From NCBI GenBank assembly GCA_963799975.1, contig CAWCZF010000002.1, positions 496,001 to 560,000 on the forward strand: a DNA stretch of 64,000 nt, given 5' to 3'. The position numbers and the translations under genes were made by a program. The stretch's first letter is position 1. Every line of letters begins with the position of its first letter. Below, in pieces: positions 1 to 9,400 of this stretch. The notes below the pieces were generated by a model. It did not search any database and had not been told where the DNA came from. It worked only from the letters and a program-made list of their open reading frames with translations. The stretch comes from Actinoallomurus sp963799975. GTDB lineage: Bacteria; Actinomycetota; Actinomycetes; Streptosporangiales; Streptosporangiaceae.

Positions 1-513
1 GCGGGCGGCACGGGCCGGCACGACGACGGGCCGGCGGCGGCCGCCGGCACCCACGCCACCACCTCGAAACCGGACCCGTACGGCGGCGCCGAGACCACGA
101 CGCAGAACTGCCCGGCCGCCACCGTGCAGGGCGCGAACGCCCGCTGCACCAGGACGGCGGAGTGCTGGGGCGGCATCGTCGCCATCAACGGCAACGTCAC
201 GATCAACCGCTCCGACTGCGCGATCGAGCACGTCTACGAGACGTTCGCCGTCGCGCCGCTGCCCGCCGACGGCCAGACCTGGGACGAGCACACCCTCGAA
301 CAGCACCCCGTCGTACGCAAGGTGTGCTCGCGCGAGGTCATGGCGCGGTCACGCTACGGCCGAGCGCTCGCGTACGCGCCGGGCCGCTGGTCGGTCGAGG
401 TGATCCCGCCGTCGCAGTCGCAGTACGAGTCGCAGGGTCTGCGCACCTTCCGCTGCGTCGCGACCCTCACCGGCCTGCGACCCACCGGCACGATGTTTCG
501 ACCTGCTAAATAA
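1..513 (+). CDS. C-terminal part of an exported septum-formation-like protein (5' partial)
   Basis: The reading frame is open from the first base of the window and stops at TAA 511-513, so the start lies upstream. The visible 170 residues begin with an Ala/Gly/Thr-rich, low-complexity linker of about 30 residues. A compact domain with several cysteines follows (RCTRTAECWGG, SDCAIEHVYETF, VVRKVCSREV, TFRCVATL). This cysteine pattern and the CWGG...C..H..ETF spacing resemble septum-formation-type domains, which in actinomycetes often form the extracellular tail of Ser/Thr protein kinases or exported proteins. The full architecture cannot be seen, so kinase membership is only an inference. Confidence 0.6.
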   Translation, partial: AGGTGRHDDGPAAAAGTHATTSKPDPYGGAETTTQNCPAATVQGANARCTRTAECWGGIVAINGNVTINRSDCAIEHVYETFAVAPLPADGQTWDEHTLEQHPVVRKVCSREVMARSRYGRALAYAPGRWSVEVIPPSQSQYESQGLRTFRCVATLTGLRPTGTMFRPAK

Positions 514-591
514 CCGTATTTTTCGCTTTGAAGGCACTTCGCCGCCGATACTGTGCAAGCTGCGTATCCGATCCGCGCCACGGAGGTTGCT

Positions 592-1569
592 ATGTGGGCC
601 CTGATCGCCTCCTTCCTGGCCGGCGTCGTACTGACCGTGGTCGTCATGCTCGCTCTGCGGCGGCTGCCGAACCGGAGCGCAGGCGCCCGCCCCGCCCCCA
701 GGCGGGTCGCCGAGAAGGACGCGCGGATCGAAGAGTCGATCACGGCGTTCGGCGAGGAGCTGGAGGCGCTCGTCTTCGACCCGGTCGCGCCGGGCCACAC
801 CCAGGCGATGGTGGCCGACTACCGGGCCGCGCTCGACGCGTACGACCAGGCCAAGGCGGTGCCCGGGGGCCGCTCGAACAGCGAGGCGCGTGTCGCCGCC
901 GCGCTCGGCAAGGGACACGCGGCGCTGATCAGGCTCGACGCGCGGCTCAACCATCGGCCGGTGCCGATCGAGGCGATCGAGCAGGACCTGGCGCCCGCGC
1001 CGGACGTACGCGTGACCGGGGACCGGTTCACCTCCTCCGGCAAGAGCCCCGGGGTGTTCGAGATCCTGCTGGACCGGCCGGAGCGGGGCGAGCTGGTCAT
1101 CGCTGACATCACCTACCGCGGCGACTCGAACTTCTTCGTCTACCCGGTGGTGCGCACCCAGGCGAAGTTCGAGACCGGCCAGACCCTGGTCAACGCGCAG
1201 CGGTCCTACCGCGGACGGCTCCTGGTCGACCCCACGGTGACCCATCTCAAGATCGAGATCAGGGGCGACAAGTGTTACTGGTCGGTACGGCTCCTGCCGA
1301 CGAGCGCGGCGCTGCCGTTCGCGGGCGAGCTGCACGGCCGCAACATCGACGAGGTGATCGCCTACGACGGCAAGGCCACGACGGTCACCATCCAGGTACG
1401 CACCGAGGGCGTGTGGCGGCTCGCCTACGAGCGGCCGGGACAGTGGGGCGGAAACGACTGGATCCACGGCCTCGGCGACGGCATGAAGCAACTGAACGTC
1501 CCCCGGCCCGGTCTGCTGGTCCTCCACATGTCCGACGGCGGATCCTGGTCGGTCCAAAAACCCGCCTGA
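592..1569 (+). CDS. Membrane-anchored hypothetical protein
   Basis: A 325-residue protein. The ATG at 592 is chosen because GGAGG (582-586) sits just upstream and the protein then begins directly with a membrane segment (LIASFLAGVVLTVVVMLAL) followed by basic residues, which gives a single N-terminal anchor. Residues 40-120 are helical and charged. Residues 130-325 look beta-rich (GVFEILLDR, TYRGDSNFFVYPV, VTIQVRTEGVWRL) and recall ligand-binding or Ig-like modules, but I do not recognise a family. It follows the partial exported protein on the same strand after an AT-richer gap of about 78 bases. No function is assigned. Confidence 0.75.
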   Translation: MWALIASFLAGVVLTVVVMLALRRLPNRSAGARPAPRRVAEKDARIEESITAFGEELEALVFDPVAPGHTQAMVADYRAALDAYDQAKAVPGGRSNSEARVAAALGKGHAALIRLDARLNHRPVPIEAIEQDLAPAPDVRVTGDRFTSSGKSPGVFEILLDRPERGELVIADITYRGDSNFFVYPVVRTQAKFETGQTLVNAQRSYRGRLLVDPTVTHLKIEIRGDKCYWSVRLLPTSAALPFAGELHGRNIDEVIAYDGKATTVTIQVRTEGVWRLAYERPGQWGGNDWIHGLGDGMKQLNVPRPGLLVLHMSDGGSWSVQKPA

Positions 1570-1671
1570 ACCCCGGCCACGTACGGCGAGCGCCCTGAGG
1601 CCGACAATGGCCACTCCCGCAGGCGTCGCCGTGCCCGATCCGCGCTCGGATCGACGATCCCGCAGGGCAGG

Positions 1672-2979
1672 ATGAGAACCCCGGTCCAGCTCGAGACCGC
1701 GCCTCCCCGACCAACCCCCGAGGATGCCTTGGACGTCGAGAACCCGCCCTCCACCCACCGGGCGGAACGCCTGCTCATCCCGGCGATCTTCATCACGTCG
1801 CTGGGAAACAACATCCAGATCATCGCCGCGTCGCTGCTTCTCGTACGCACCGAGAAGACGATGCTGTCGGTGGGCTGGCTCTTCATCACGGTCGCCATCC
1901 CGCAGGCCGTGCTGTCGCCGTTCTTCGGCCGGCTGGCCGACCGGGTCGACCGCCGGCGGCTGTGGTTCGGCTGCGACCTGGCCAGCGGGCTCGCCGCGCT
2001 CGGGCTGCCGCTCGCCGTGGCGGCCGGCGGGCCGCGCAACGTGGTGGTCTACGTCGCCACGTTCGCCCTCGCGGTGGGCAACGCGCTGTTCATCCCGGTC
2101 AGCGCGGCCCTGATCAAGGAACGGGTACGCGCCACCGAGCTGCGGCGCTTCAACGCGAACTACGAGATCGGCATGCAGACCGGCATGCTGCTGTCGGCCT
2201 CGATCGGCGGCTTCGCGGTGCAGTGGTTCGGCGCGATGCCGCTGTTCGTCTTCAACGCGGGGACGTTCGTCGCCTCGGCGGTCTGCGTCTTCGCGGTGGG
2301 CAGCGGCCCCGCGCGCCCCGCCCAGGTCTTCACCGTCGACGTGCCGGACACTCCGGGCGAGGCCGGCGTGCCCCCGCGTACGGGCCGGCTGATCCTCCTG
2401 TACGCCCAGAGCAGCATCGTCGTGTGGGTGTTCAACGCGCTGCTCCCGGTCTTCATCATCGTGGAGTTGCGCCGGGGCAGCGGCATCCTCGGCGTGGTCG
2501 ACGCGCTCGGCGGCCTCGGCTTCCTGCTCGCCGCCGCCGCGTACCGTGTCATCAGCCCGCGCATGGACGACCTGCCGATCGCCCTCACCGGCTTCCTGCT
2601 GACCGGGATCGTGCTGGTCCTCCAGCCCCAGTACGGCGTCTGGGGCCTGGTGCCGGGCGTCCTCATGGGCGCGTGGGTGCTCGGCCAGGCGCGTATCGCC
2701 GCACGCGCGCTGCTGCTGACGTCGGTCCCGGAGAGCCGGGTGGGCCGGGTGTTCGGCCTCGCGAACGGGTACGGCCTGGCGGGCACCGTGGTCGTGATGC
2801 TCGGGGTCTCGGGCGTGACCGACCATTCGGACAGCCGCTACGGGTTCGCCACCCTCGCCCTGATCACCACGACCGCGACGCTGATGGTGCTGGCAGCGAG
2901 CGTGTTCACGGTGCGGCGCCGACGTCTGGAGACGCCGGCGCCGCTGGTCACGGCGGAGCAGACCTCGGCCCCGGGCTGA
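1672..2979 (+). CDS. MFS transporter (MFS_3, exporter-like)
   Basis: A 435-residue major facilitator with about 12 hydrophobic segments. The loop between TM2 and TM3 carries the MFS motif GRLADRVDRRRLWFG, and later segments contain the family's Gly/Ala-rich helices. It resembles the MFS_3 group that includes EntS-type siderophore and macrolide exporters. A purine-rich AGGGCAGG directly precedes the ATG. A long N-terminal tail of about 35 residues (PTPEDALDVENPPSTHRAER) is probably cytoplasmic. It is a single gene, convergent with the ABC permease at 2990, with 10 bases between the stops. The substrate cannot be told from sequence. Confidence 0.85.
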   Translation: MRTPVQLETAPPRPTPEDALDVENPPSTHRAERLLIPAIFITSLGNNIQIIAASLLLVRTEKTMLSVGWLFITVAIPQAVLSPFFGRLADRVDRRRLWFGCDLASGLAALGLPLAVAAGGPRNVVVYVATFALAVGNALFIPVSAALIKERVRATELRRFNANYEIGMQTGMLLSASIGGFAVQWFGAMPLFVFNAGTFVASAVCVFAVGSGPARPAQVFTVDVPDTPGEAGVPPRTGRLILLYAQSSIVVWVFNALLPVFIIVELRRGSGILGVVDALGGLGFLLAAAAYRVISPRMDDLPIALTGFLLTGIVLVLQPQYGVWGLVPGVLMGAWVLGQARIAARALLLTSVPESRVGRVFGLANGYGLAGTVVVMLGVSGVTDHSDSRYGFATLALITTTATLMVLAASVFTVRRRRLETPAPLVTAEQTSAPG

Positions 2980-2989
2980 CCGCCGCGCC

Positions 2990-5497
2990 CTACTCCCGCA
3001 GCCCGATCGCCTCGACCGGACGCATCCGCAGCACCCGCCGTACGGGGACGACCGTCGAGGCGCCGCCGAGCAGGACCACACCGCCGATCACCGCCAGCCA
3101 CCCGGTAAGCGGGATGTACGGCGTCGCCGACCCGGTGATGCCCTTGACCATCGGCAGCAGCGTGGCGGCGGCGATCGACGCGCCGAGGACGAGTGCCAGG
3201 CCGAGCAGCAACACCTGTTCGAGCCGTACCATCCGCAGCACCTGGAGCCGCGTCGTCCCCGACAGCCGCAGCACCGCGAACTCCCGCCGCCGGCCCAGCG
3301 CGAACATGGCCAGCGTGTTCACCGCCCCGATCACCACGTAGACCAGCAGGACGCCGGTGACCATCCGGTTCGTCCAGGCGTTCTGCCGCAGGTCCTTGCT
3401 CAGTCCGACCTGGTACGCGTCGCGGCCCGACAGTGACGCGCCGGGTGCCAGCCGGGCGAGCGTGGACCGTACGGCGGTCGCTCCCCCGGTGACGAACACG
3501 GCGTCGTCCAGCCCGGCGGCGGTGTGCGGCGCGAGGACGTCGTGCGGCACGGTCATCGCGGCGAAGCCCAGGCCGCGGGTGTAGATCGCGACCACTCGCA
3601 GCCGCGTCGGCACGCCGTCGCCGAACCAGCCACGGAACTCATCGCCCACCCGCAGGTGCAGGGTCTGCGCCGTCAGCGTGTCGACCGCGACGGTGTCGCC
3701 GGTCAGGGCGGTGAGGTCACCGTGGATGACGCCGAGGTCCATCGCGTGCGCCAGCCCGTACGTGTCGACGCCCTGCGCGGACAGGTCGACGACGTCGCCG
3801 TGGCGGGACAGCAGCTTGCCGTGCACGATCCCGATCGCGGCGACCACTCCCGGCGTACGGCGGATCGCGGCGGTCACCTCGGGCCGCAGGCCGGGCGCGA
3901 GCGGCAGCACGACGTGGTCGGCGAGTACGCCCGCGCGGCTCTGACTCGCGGCCACGTGCAGCTCGGAGGTCTGCACGAACCACAGCGACCCGCCGAGCGC
4001 CACCGCGAGTACCAGCGAACTCACCACCGGCGAGAGGCGCCGGGCCGAGGTCGCGGTGTTCGCGGCGGCCAGCAGGCCCGTCACGCCGGCCGTTCGCAGG
4101 AGGCGGCCCGCCGTCGCCGCGAACGCGCGTATCAGCAGCGGGCTCAGCAACGCGACCGCCACCACCAGCGTGAACACGGTGGCGACCGAGATACCCGCCG
4201 CGCTGTCGCCGCTCACGGACGAGGAGACGACGCAGAGGACGATGCCGCCCGCCAGCGCGACCAGGCCGAGCCCGACGCGTACGAGGCTGAGGCCGCCGCG
4301 TTCGACCGAGGTCTCGGCGAGCGCCTCGGTCGGCCGGATCCGGCTGGCGCGCAGGCTGGCGATCCAGGCGGCGGTGACCGCGATGAGCAGGGCCGACGTC
4401 GCGGCGACGGACGGCGGCAGCCACGACAGGTGCGTCTGGAAGGACGCCGGCACCATGCCGCGGTGCACGAACTCCCGGCGCATCCGGTCCGCCCCGGCGA
4501 GCCCCGGCCACAGACCCGCGGCCGCCGTGACCGCGCCGAGCGCGAAAGCCTCGCGTACGACCATGCGGCGCACCTGGCGCGGAGTGGCGGCGAGCGCACG
4601 GAGCAGGGCGATGTCGCGCTGGCGCTGCCGGACCGAGAGGCCGACCGTACCGGCGATGACGAGAATGGCGATGAGCAGCGCGCAGCCCCCGAAGACGCTC
4701 GACATGGCGATGACGAACTCGCGCCCGCCGTCCACGTCGGGCGACTCGACGCTGCCACGGGAGGCGCCGGAGAAGACGCGCGGGTGCGCGCCGGCAAGGC
4801 GGGAGGGCAGCGGCGGGAGCGCCTGCCGTACGGCGTCGGCGAGGGCGTGCGGCCCGGTGCCGGGACGCCCGAACACTCCGATGACCTGCACTGCGCCGCC
4901 GGTCAGCGTACGCATCACGGCGTCGTCGACGAAGACGGTCGGTGCCTGCGGGGCCGCTCCGGACGCGACGCCGCCGACGGTGAACGTCCGCGTACCGCCC
5001 GGCAGGTCGAGCCGGACGCGAGCGCCCGGCCGTACGCCGAGCCGCCGGTCAAGGACCACGTCGCCGTCGGCCGGGGCCGCCCCGGAGTCGAGGGCGAACG
5101 GCGCGAGCGCGGCACCCGACCACGGGTGCACCTCCACGGGCGTCGAACCGTCGCCGGTGAGCAGGCGGCTCGGCAGCGCCGTGTCGGTCAGCACCGCGCG
5201 TACGCCCGGCACCGCCGCGATCCGCCCCGGCAGCGCGGGATCCAGCGTCCCGTGCCTGGCCAGCGGGTACTTCTCGGTCTCACGGTTCTCTCCCGAGCCG
5301 TGTGTCACCTGAAGGTGGGTGACCGCAACGAGGACCGGCGCGGCCGCGTAGCGCTCTCGCGCGCCGTGAAAGCGGATCCCCGATTCGAGCATCGCGCCGC
5401 ACGTGGTCACGATCACGACCGCGAACCACAGGGCGACGAAGGTCGCGAGCATGCTCGCGGGACGCTGGGTCAGCATGCGCCAGGCGATCCGCATCAT
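2990..5497 (-). CDS. ABC transporter permease, FtsX/MacB type
   Basis: An 835-residue permease. There is one N-terminal TM segment (residues about 10-35), a large extracytoplasmic domain, and a first FtsX block with three TMs near residues 260-390. The ends of the FtsX blocks carry the typical RLLRALAATPRQVRRMV and LRRVLRMRPVEAIGLRE style motifs. Further TM segments and a second FtsX core occupy residues 720-830. This is the usual duplicated FtsX plan of actinobacterial MacB-like exporters. The start codon overlaps the stop of the ATPase gene by four bases (ATGA), so the two are translationally coupled. Such pairs export peptides, lipids or antibiotics, or act as mechanotransmitters. The substrate is unknown. 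Confidence 0.88.
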   Translation of the reverse strand: MMRIAWRMLTQRPASMLATFVALWFAVVIVTTCGAMLESGIRFHGARERYAAAPVLVAVTHLQVTHGSGENRETEKYPLARHGTLDPALPGRIAAVPGVRAVLTDTALPSRLLTGDGSTPVEVHPWSGAALAPFALDSGAAPADGDVVLDRRLGVRPGARVRLDLPGGTRTFTVGGVASGAAPQAPTVFVDDAVMRTLTGGAVQVIGVFGRPGTGPHALADAVRQALPPLPSRLAGAHPRVFSGASRGSVESPDVDGGREFVIAMSSVFGGCALLIAILVIAGTVGLSVRQRQRDIALLRALAATPRQVRRMVVREAFALGAVTAAAGLWPGLAGADRMRREFVHRGMVPASFQTHLSWLPPSVAATSALLIAVTAAWIASLRASRIRPTEALAETSVERGGLSLVRVGLGLVALAGGIVLCVVSSSVSGDSAAGISVATVFTLVVAVALLSPLLIRAFAATAGRLLRTAGVTGLLAAANTATSARRLSPVVSSLVLAVALGGSLWFVQTSELHVAASQSRAGVLADHVVLPLAPGLRPEVTAAIRRTPGVVAAIGIVHGKLLSRHGDVVDLSAQGVDTYGLAHAMDLGVIHGDLTALTGDTVAVDTLTAQTLHLRVGDEFRGWFGDGVPTRLRVVAIYTRGLGFAAMTVPHDVLAPHTAAGLDDAVFVTGGATAVRSTLARLAPGASLSGRDAYQVGLSKDLRQNAWTNRMVTGVLLVYVVIGAVNTLAMFALGRRREFAVLRLSGTTRLQVLRMVRLEQVLLLGLALVLGASIAAATLLPMVKGITGSATPYIPLTGWLAVIGGVVLLGGASTVVPVRRVLRMRPVEAIGLRE

Positions 5498-6285
5498 GAG
5501 GACGCACCGCCCCGCGCACCCAGGTGGGCGAGACGCTCGGCGATGGCATCCACTCCGGGCGCGAGCACGTCGTCGACCATCCGGCCGTCCGCGAGGAAGA
5601 CCACCCGGTCCGCGTACGAGGCCGCCACCGGGTCGTGCGTCACCATGACCACCGTCTGCCGCTCGACGTCGACGGCCTGCCGCAGCAGCGTGAGCACCTG
5701 CGCGGCCGTGCCGGTGTCCAGCGCCCCGGTCGGCTCGTCACAGAAGATCACCTCCGGCCGTACGGACAGCGCGCGTGCGATGGCCACCCGCTGCTGCTCG
5801 CCGCCGGACAGCTGCGCCGGGCGGTGCCGGAGCCGCCCTTCCAGGCCGACCTTCGCGATCACGTCGGCGAGCCGCCGCCGGTCGCACCGGGTGTGCGCCA
5901 GACGCGAGGGCAGCAGGATGTTCTCCCGTACGTTCAACGACGAGACCAGGTTGAACGCCTGGAACACGAAGCCCACTTTCGTACGCCGCTGCTTGGTCAG
6001 CGCCGTCTCCGAGAGCTGCGCGAGGTCGGTCCCGGCGAGCCGTACGGTGCCTTCGGTCGGCCGGTCGAGGCCCGCCGCGCAGTGCAGCAGCGTGCTCTTG
6101 CCCGAGCCGGAGGGCCCCATGACGGCGGTGAAGGTCCCGCGGTAGAAGTCGATGTCACCGATGTCCAGCGCGCGCACGGCCGAACCGCCCCGCCCGTGGA
6201 CCTTCCGAACGCCGCGCAGTTCGACCGCGACGGCATCGGCCGCCCGGTCCGGATCGCTCGTACGAGAGGGGGATGGCACGTTCAC
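5494..6285 (-). CDS. ABC transporter ATP-binding protein
   Basis: A 263-residue nucleotide-binding subunit for the downstream FtsX permease. Visible motifs are Walker A GPSGSGKST (residues 57-65), Q-loop VFQAFNLV, signature LSGGEQQRVAIARAL, Walker B VIFCDEPTGALD and the switch histidine in MVTHD. These are typical of the MacB/LolD class. I prefer the GTG at 6285 over the further-upstream ATG at 6357 because GGAGA (complement of 6291-6295) lies five bases before it, and the extra upstream residues look non-conserved. It is co-transcribed with the permease. Confidence 0.9.
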   Translation of the reverse strand: MNVPSPSRTSDPDRAADAVAVELRGVRKVHGRGGSAVRALDIGDIDFYRGTFTAVMGPSGSGKSTLLHCAAGLDRPTEGTVRLAGTDLAQLSETALTKQRRTKVGFVFQAFNLVSSLNVRENILLPSRLAHTRCDRRRLADVIAKVGLEGRLRHRPAQLSGGEQQRVAIARALSVRPEVIFCDEPTGALDTGTAAQVLTLLRQAVDVERQTVVMVTHDPVAASYADRVVFLADGRMVDDVLAPGVDAIAERLAHLGARGGASS

Positions 6286-6408
6286 TGAAGTCTCCGATTC
6301 CGCCGCTCCCCGCGAGTTCGAGGAGGCGAAACCGACGCTAGGCGTCACGGCCCGCACCTGCGATGGAGCGAGCCGCCGACTTCACCGGGGGTTGTCCCCA
6401 CCACCCGG

Positions 6409-6434
6409 CCGCGACACCACGTGCGGTGTCGCGG
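6409..6434 (-). terminator. Hairpin downstream of the glycosyltransferase-STAND-TPR gene
   Basis: A perfect 10-bp inverted repeat (CCGCGACACC / GGTGTCGCGG) with loop ACGTGC lies 21 bases after the TPR gene's stop. It has no clear U-tract, as is common in actinomycetes. It sits between that gene and the ABC operon, both on the minus strand, and probably separates the two transcripts. Confidence 0.5.
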
Positions 6435-6455
6435 GTCGTGAGAGAAATGACAGCG

Positions 6456-9400
6456 CTATCTTTTCGGCCGCCTTCCCGCAGCGTGCCTCTTCGGGATCTT
6501 GACCTGAATGGCCTGCGCCGCCTGGAGCTTCCCCGTCGCCCTCAGGGCGCTGGCGAGAATCATCGCGACGGCGGCGGTGTTGGGGTGCTGCGGACCCAGA
6601 ATCCGAATGCTGCGTTCGTGGGTATCCCGCGCCAGTGGTAGTGCCCGTCGCGCCTGCCCCGTCTGAATGAGTGAGGCGGCGTAGGAGCCAGCGGCGCCGA
6701 GGGTGATGAAGTTGTCCTCACCCAGCACCCGCCGGCTGTTCTCATAGGTCTGCTCTGCCAGCGGCAGCGCCTTCTTGATCCTTCCGGTCAGGTAGAGGGA
6801 ACCGACCACGATGCTCGCGGCACCGAGCGTTTCGGGATGTTCCTCGCCCAGGACCCGCTTGCTGCGTTCAAAAGTCTCCTGCGCCAGCGGCAGGGCCTTC
6901 TTCACCCTCCCTTCCTCGTAGAGGCAGGTGGCGAGGGCACTTGCGCTGCCGATCGTGTTGGGATGATCCTCGCCGAGCACCCGCAGGCAGAGCGCGTGGG
7001 TCTGCCGTGCCAGGGGCAACGCCGCACCGCCCCCGCGCACCGTGTTCAAGGCGCCAGCGACGATCCTGGCGGTGGTGAGGGTGCTCGGGTGTTCCTCGCC
7101 CAGGATCCGCCGGCAGCGTTCATACGTCTCCTGCGCCAGCGGCAGCGCCTCCCTGACCTGCCCTGCCGCATACAGGGAGGTGACGAGGGTGCTGGCGGCG
7201 GTGAGGGCGTCGGGGTGCTCCTCGCCCAGCACCCGCCGGCAGCGTTCATACGTCTCCTGCGCCAGCGGCAGCGCCTCCCTGACCTGCCCTGCCGCATACA
7301 GGGAGCTGACGAGGGTGCTGGCGGAGATGAGGACGTCGGGGTGCTCCTCGCCCAGCACCCGCCGGCTGCGCTCATAGCTGTCCCGCGCCAGCGGCAGCGC
7401 CTCCCTGACCTGTCCCACCGCGAACAGGGATCCGGCGAGGCTGCTCGCCGATAGGAGGGTATTGGGGTGATCGTCGCCCAGCACGCGCCGGACGCGTTCG
7501 TAGGTCTCCCGCGCCAGCGACAGCGAGCCCCAGTCCTGCCCCGCCGCGTGCATGACCCTTTCCAGGCCGCCCGCAGAGGTGAGGGTGTCGGGATGCTCCT
7601 CGCCCAGCACCCGCCGGCGGCGGTCGTAGGTCTCCTGTGCCAGTCGCAGCGCCTCGGGGATCCGGCCGACCGCGTGCAGGGAGGTGGCGAGGGCGGCGGC
7701 AGAAGTGAGCGTGTCCGGATGTTCCTCGCCGGAGACCCGGCGGCGACGGTCGAAGGAGTCCTGGTTGATATTCAACGAGGCGGTGTAGTCGCCGGCCTCC
7801 TGGATCGCATGCGCGTAGTGCTGCGCGGCGGTGAGGGTGTCGGGGTGGTCGGGGCCGAGCCGGGCGGTCCAGTCCCGGTGGAGCCTCTCCGTGAGGGTGA
7901 GGGCGGCCTTGGTCTGGCCACTGACGACGAGGTAATGGGCGGTCTCACAGGCGAGGTTCCGCACGGCGGGCAGGTCGGATTCCTGTGGATCGATGGCCAG
8001 GAGATGAGCGGTGAGACGCTTCCATTCCGGCCAGTGTTCGGCGTCGTCGGTGTCCGGCGGAGCCACCGCGCACAGGAGGTTCGCGGCGAGCGCGCGGTAG
8101 CCCTCCTCCTCCGTACGCGTGTGGTCGCGGACGATCGCCTGGGTGAGGCGGTGCAGCCGCAGGCCGTTGAGGTCGAGGCGGCCGAGCCCGATGTCGCGTA
8201 TGCGGGCGAACGCCTGCCCCACGCGGATGGGGCCCCGCGGCAGCGGTCCCGGTCCGGCCGCGGACTCGGGTTCCCCTTCGCCGGCCGCGACCTGTAGCCA
8301 CCGAGTGGGGACGGATTCGGGCGCCAGGTAGCAGCACAGCTTCAGGAGGGTCGCCGCCTGGGGGTCGGTCTCGGCGAGTTTGCCGGCGGCGATCAGCGTG
8401 ACCGCAGCGAGGGATCCGTGATGGGAGCGCGTGTCTCCGACGTCCAGTGCGTACGCCGCCTGCTCGCTGATCAGGTCCTGGATCTCGGCGACGGACACGC
8501 CCGTGTCCAGGATGCTGGCGGCCTGGGCCAAGGCCAGGGGGAGGTCGCCGAGCGTGTCGGCCAACTCGTCGGCGTCGCCGTCCGCGAGTCCGGGTACGTT
8601 GCGGGTCAGCAGGTCGCGCGACTCGGATCGATCGAACTCCTCCACCGGAATCTGCTGGGCGCGACCGCGCCAGCCGCCGGCGCGCGAGGTGACCAGGACG
8701 TTCCCGCCGCCTCCCGGCAGCCAGGGACGCAGGTCATCGGGCTTTTCGACGTTGTCGAACACCAGCAGCCAGCGGGGACGGTCGCGCAGGGCGGCGACGG
8801 TCGCCTTCGCCGTGGTCTCGGCGTCCGCCGTCGCGGCGGCCAGCCCCAGGTCGACGCCGAGTGCGGCCAGTTGGCTGGGGATCAGTTCGGGGTTCTCGGC
8901 GGCCAGGACGCGTACGAGATCATGGTCACCGGCCGACCGGTGGAGGTACTCGACCGCGACCGAGGACTTGCCCACTCCGCCCGGTCCGTACAGGACCAGG
9001 GGGTCCGGCGAAGCATCGGCCAACGCCTGCCCGATACGCGTGAGCAACTCCTCGCGGCCGACGAAATCACGCGCGCGTGGCGGAATGCTCGGGTGGTCTA
9101 ACGCCCGCTCTTCGGTCGCCTTCTCGTAAACGGGCGGAGTCGCGGGCACGAGCGGAGTCGCGGGCGCGGGTACCTCGGCACCGCCTGCGGGTGCTGGGGG
9201 CAGGTCGAGAGCCGTCAGGAACTCGGCCACCGACCTGGACCACGTGAATTTCTCGGCCAGGCATTCCTGGAGCTCCGCCGCCTGCGCGAACGCGCCCTTG
9301 CGGCTGCGCAGGAGCGACTCGATGGCGCGGCTCCAGCGTTCGACGGTCGCCTCAACGTCATTGGTCGTCTCGACGACGGCCTGCGGGGCGAACTCGGGCG

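Noticed and set aside
528..554. Promoter TTGAAG-15-TACTGT before the gene at 592
   Set aside because: The spacer is short and the -10 match is poor, so it was not listed as a feature.
349..3081. A 910-codon open frame on the minus strand covering the first genes
   Set aside because: It lies antisense to two clear genes, crosses gene boundaries, and has Arg/Ala/Gly-rich composition typical of GC-driven shadow frames.
3524..6145. An 873-codon plus-strand frame opposite the ABC transporter genes
   Set aside because: It is antisense to well-conserved ABC permease and ATPase sequences and has no domain of its own.
7107..7305. Tandem repeats as a possible mobile or CRISPR element
   Set aside because: The period is exactly 42 codons and each unit encodes a TPR, so it is a protein repeat.
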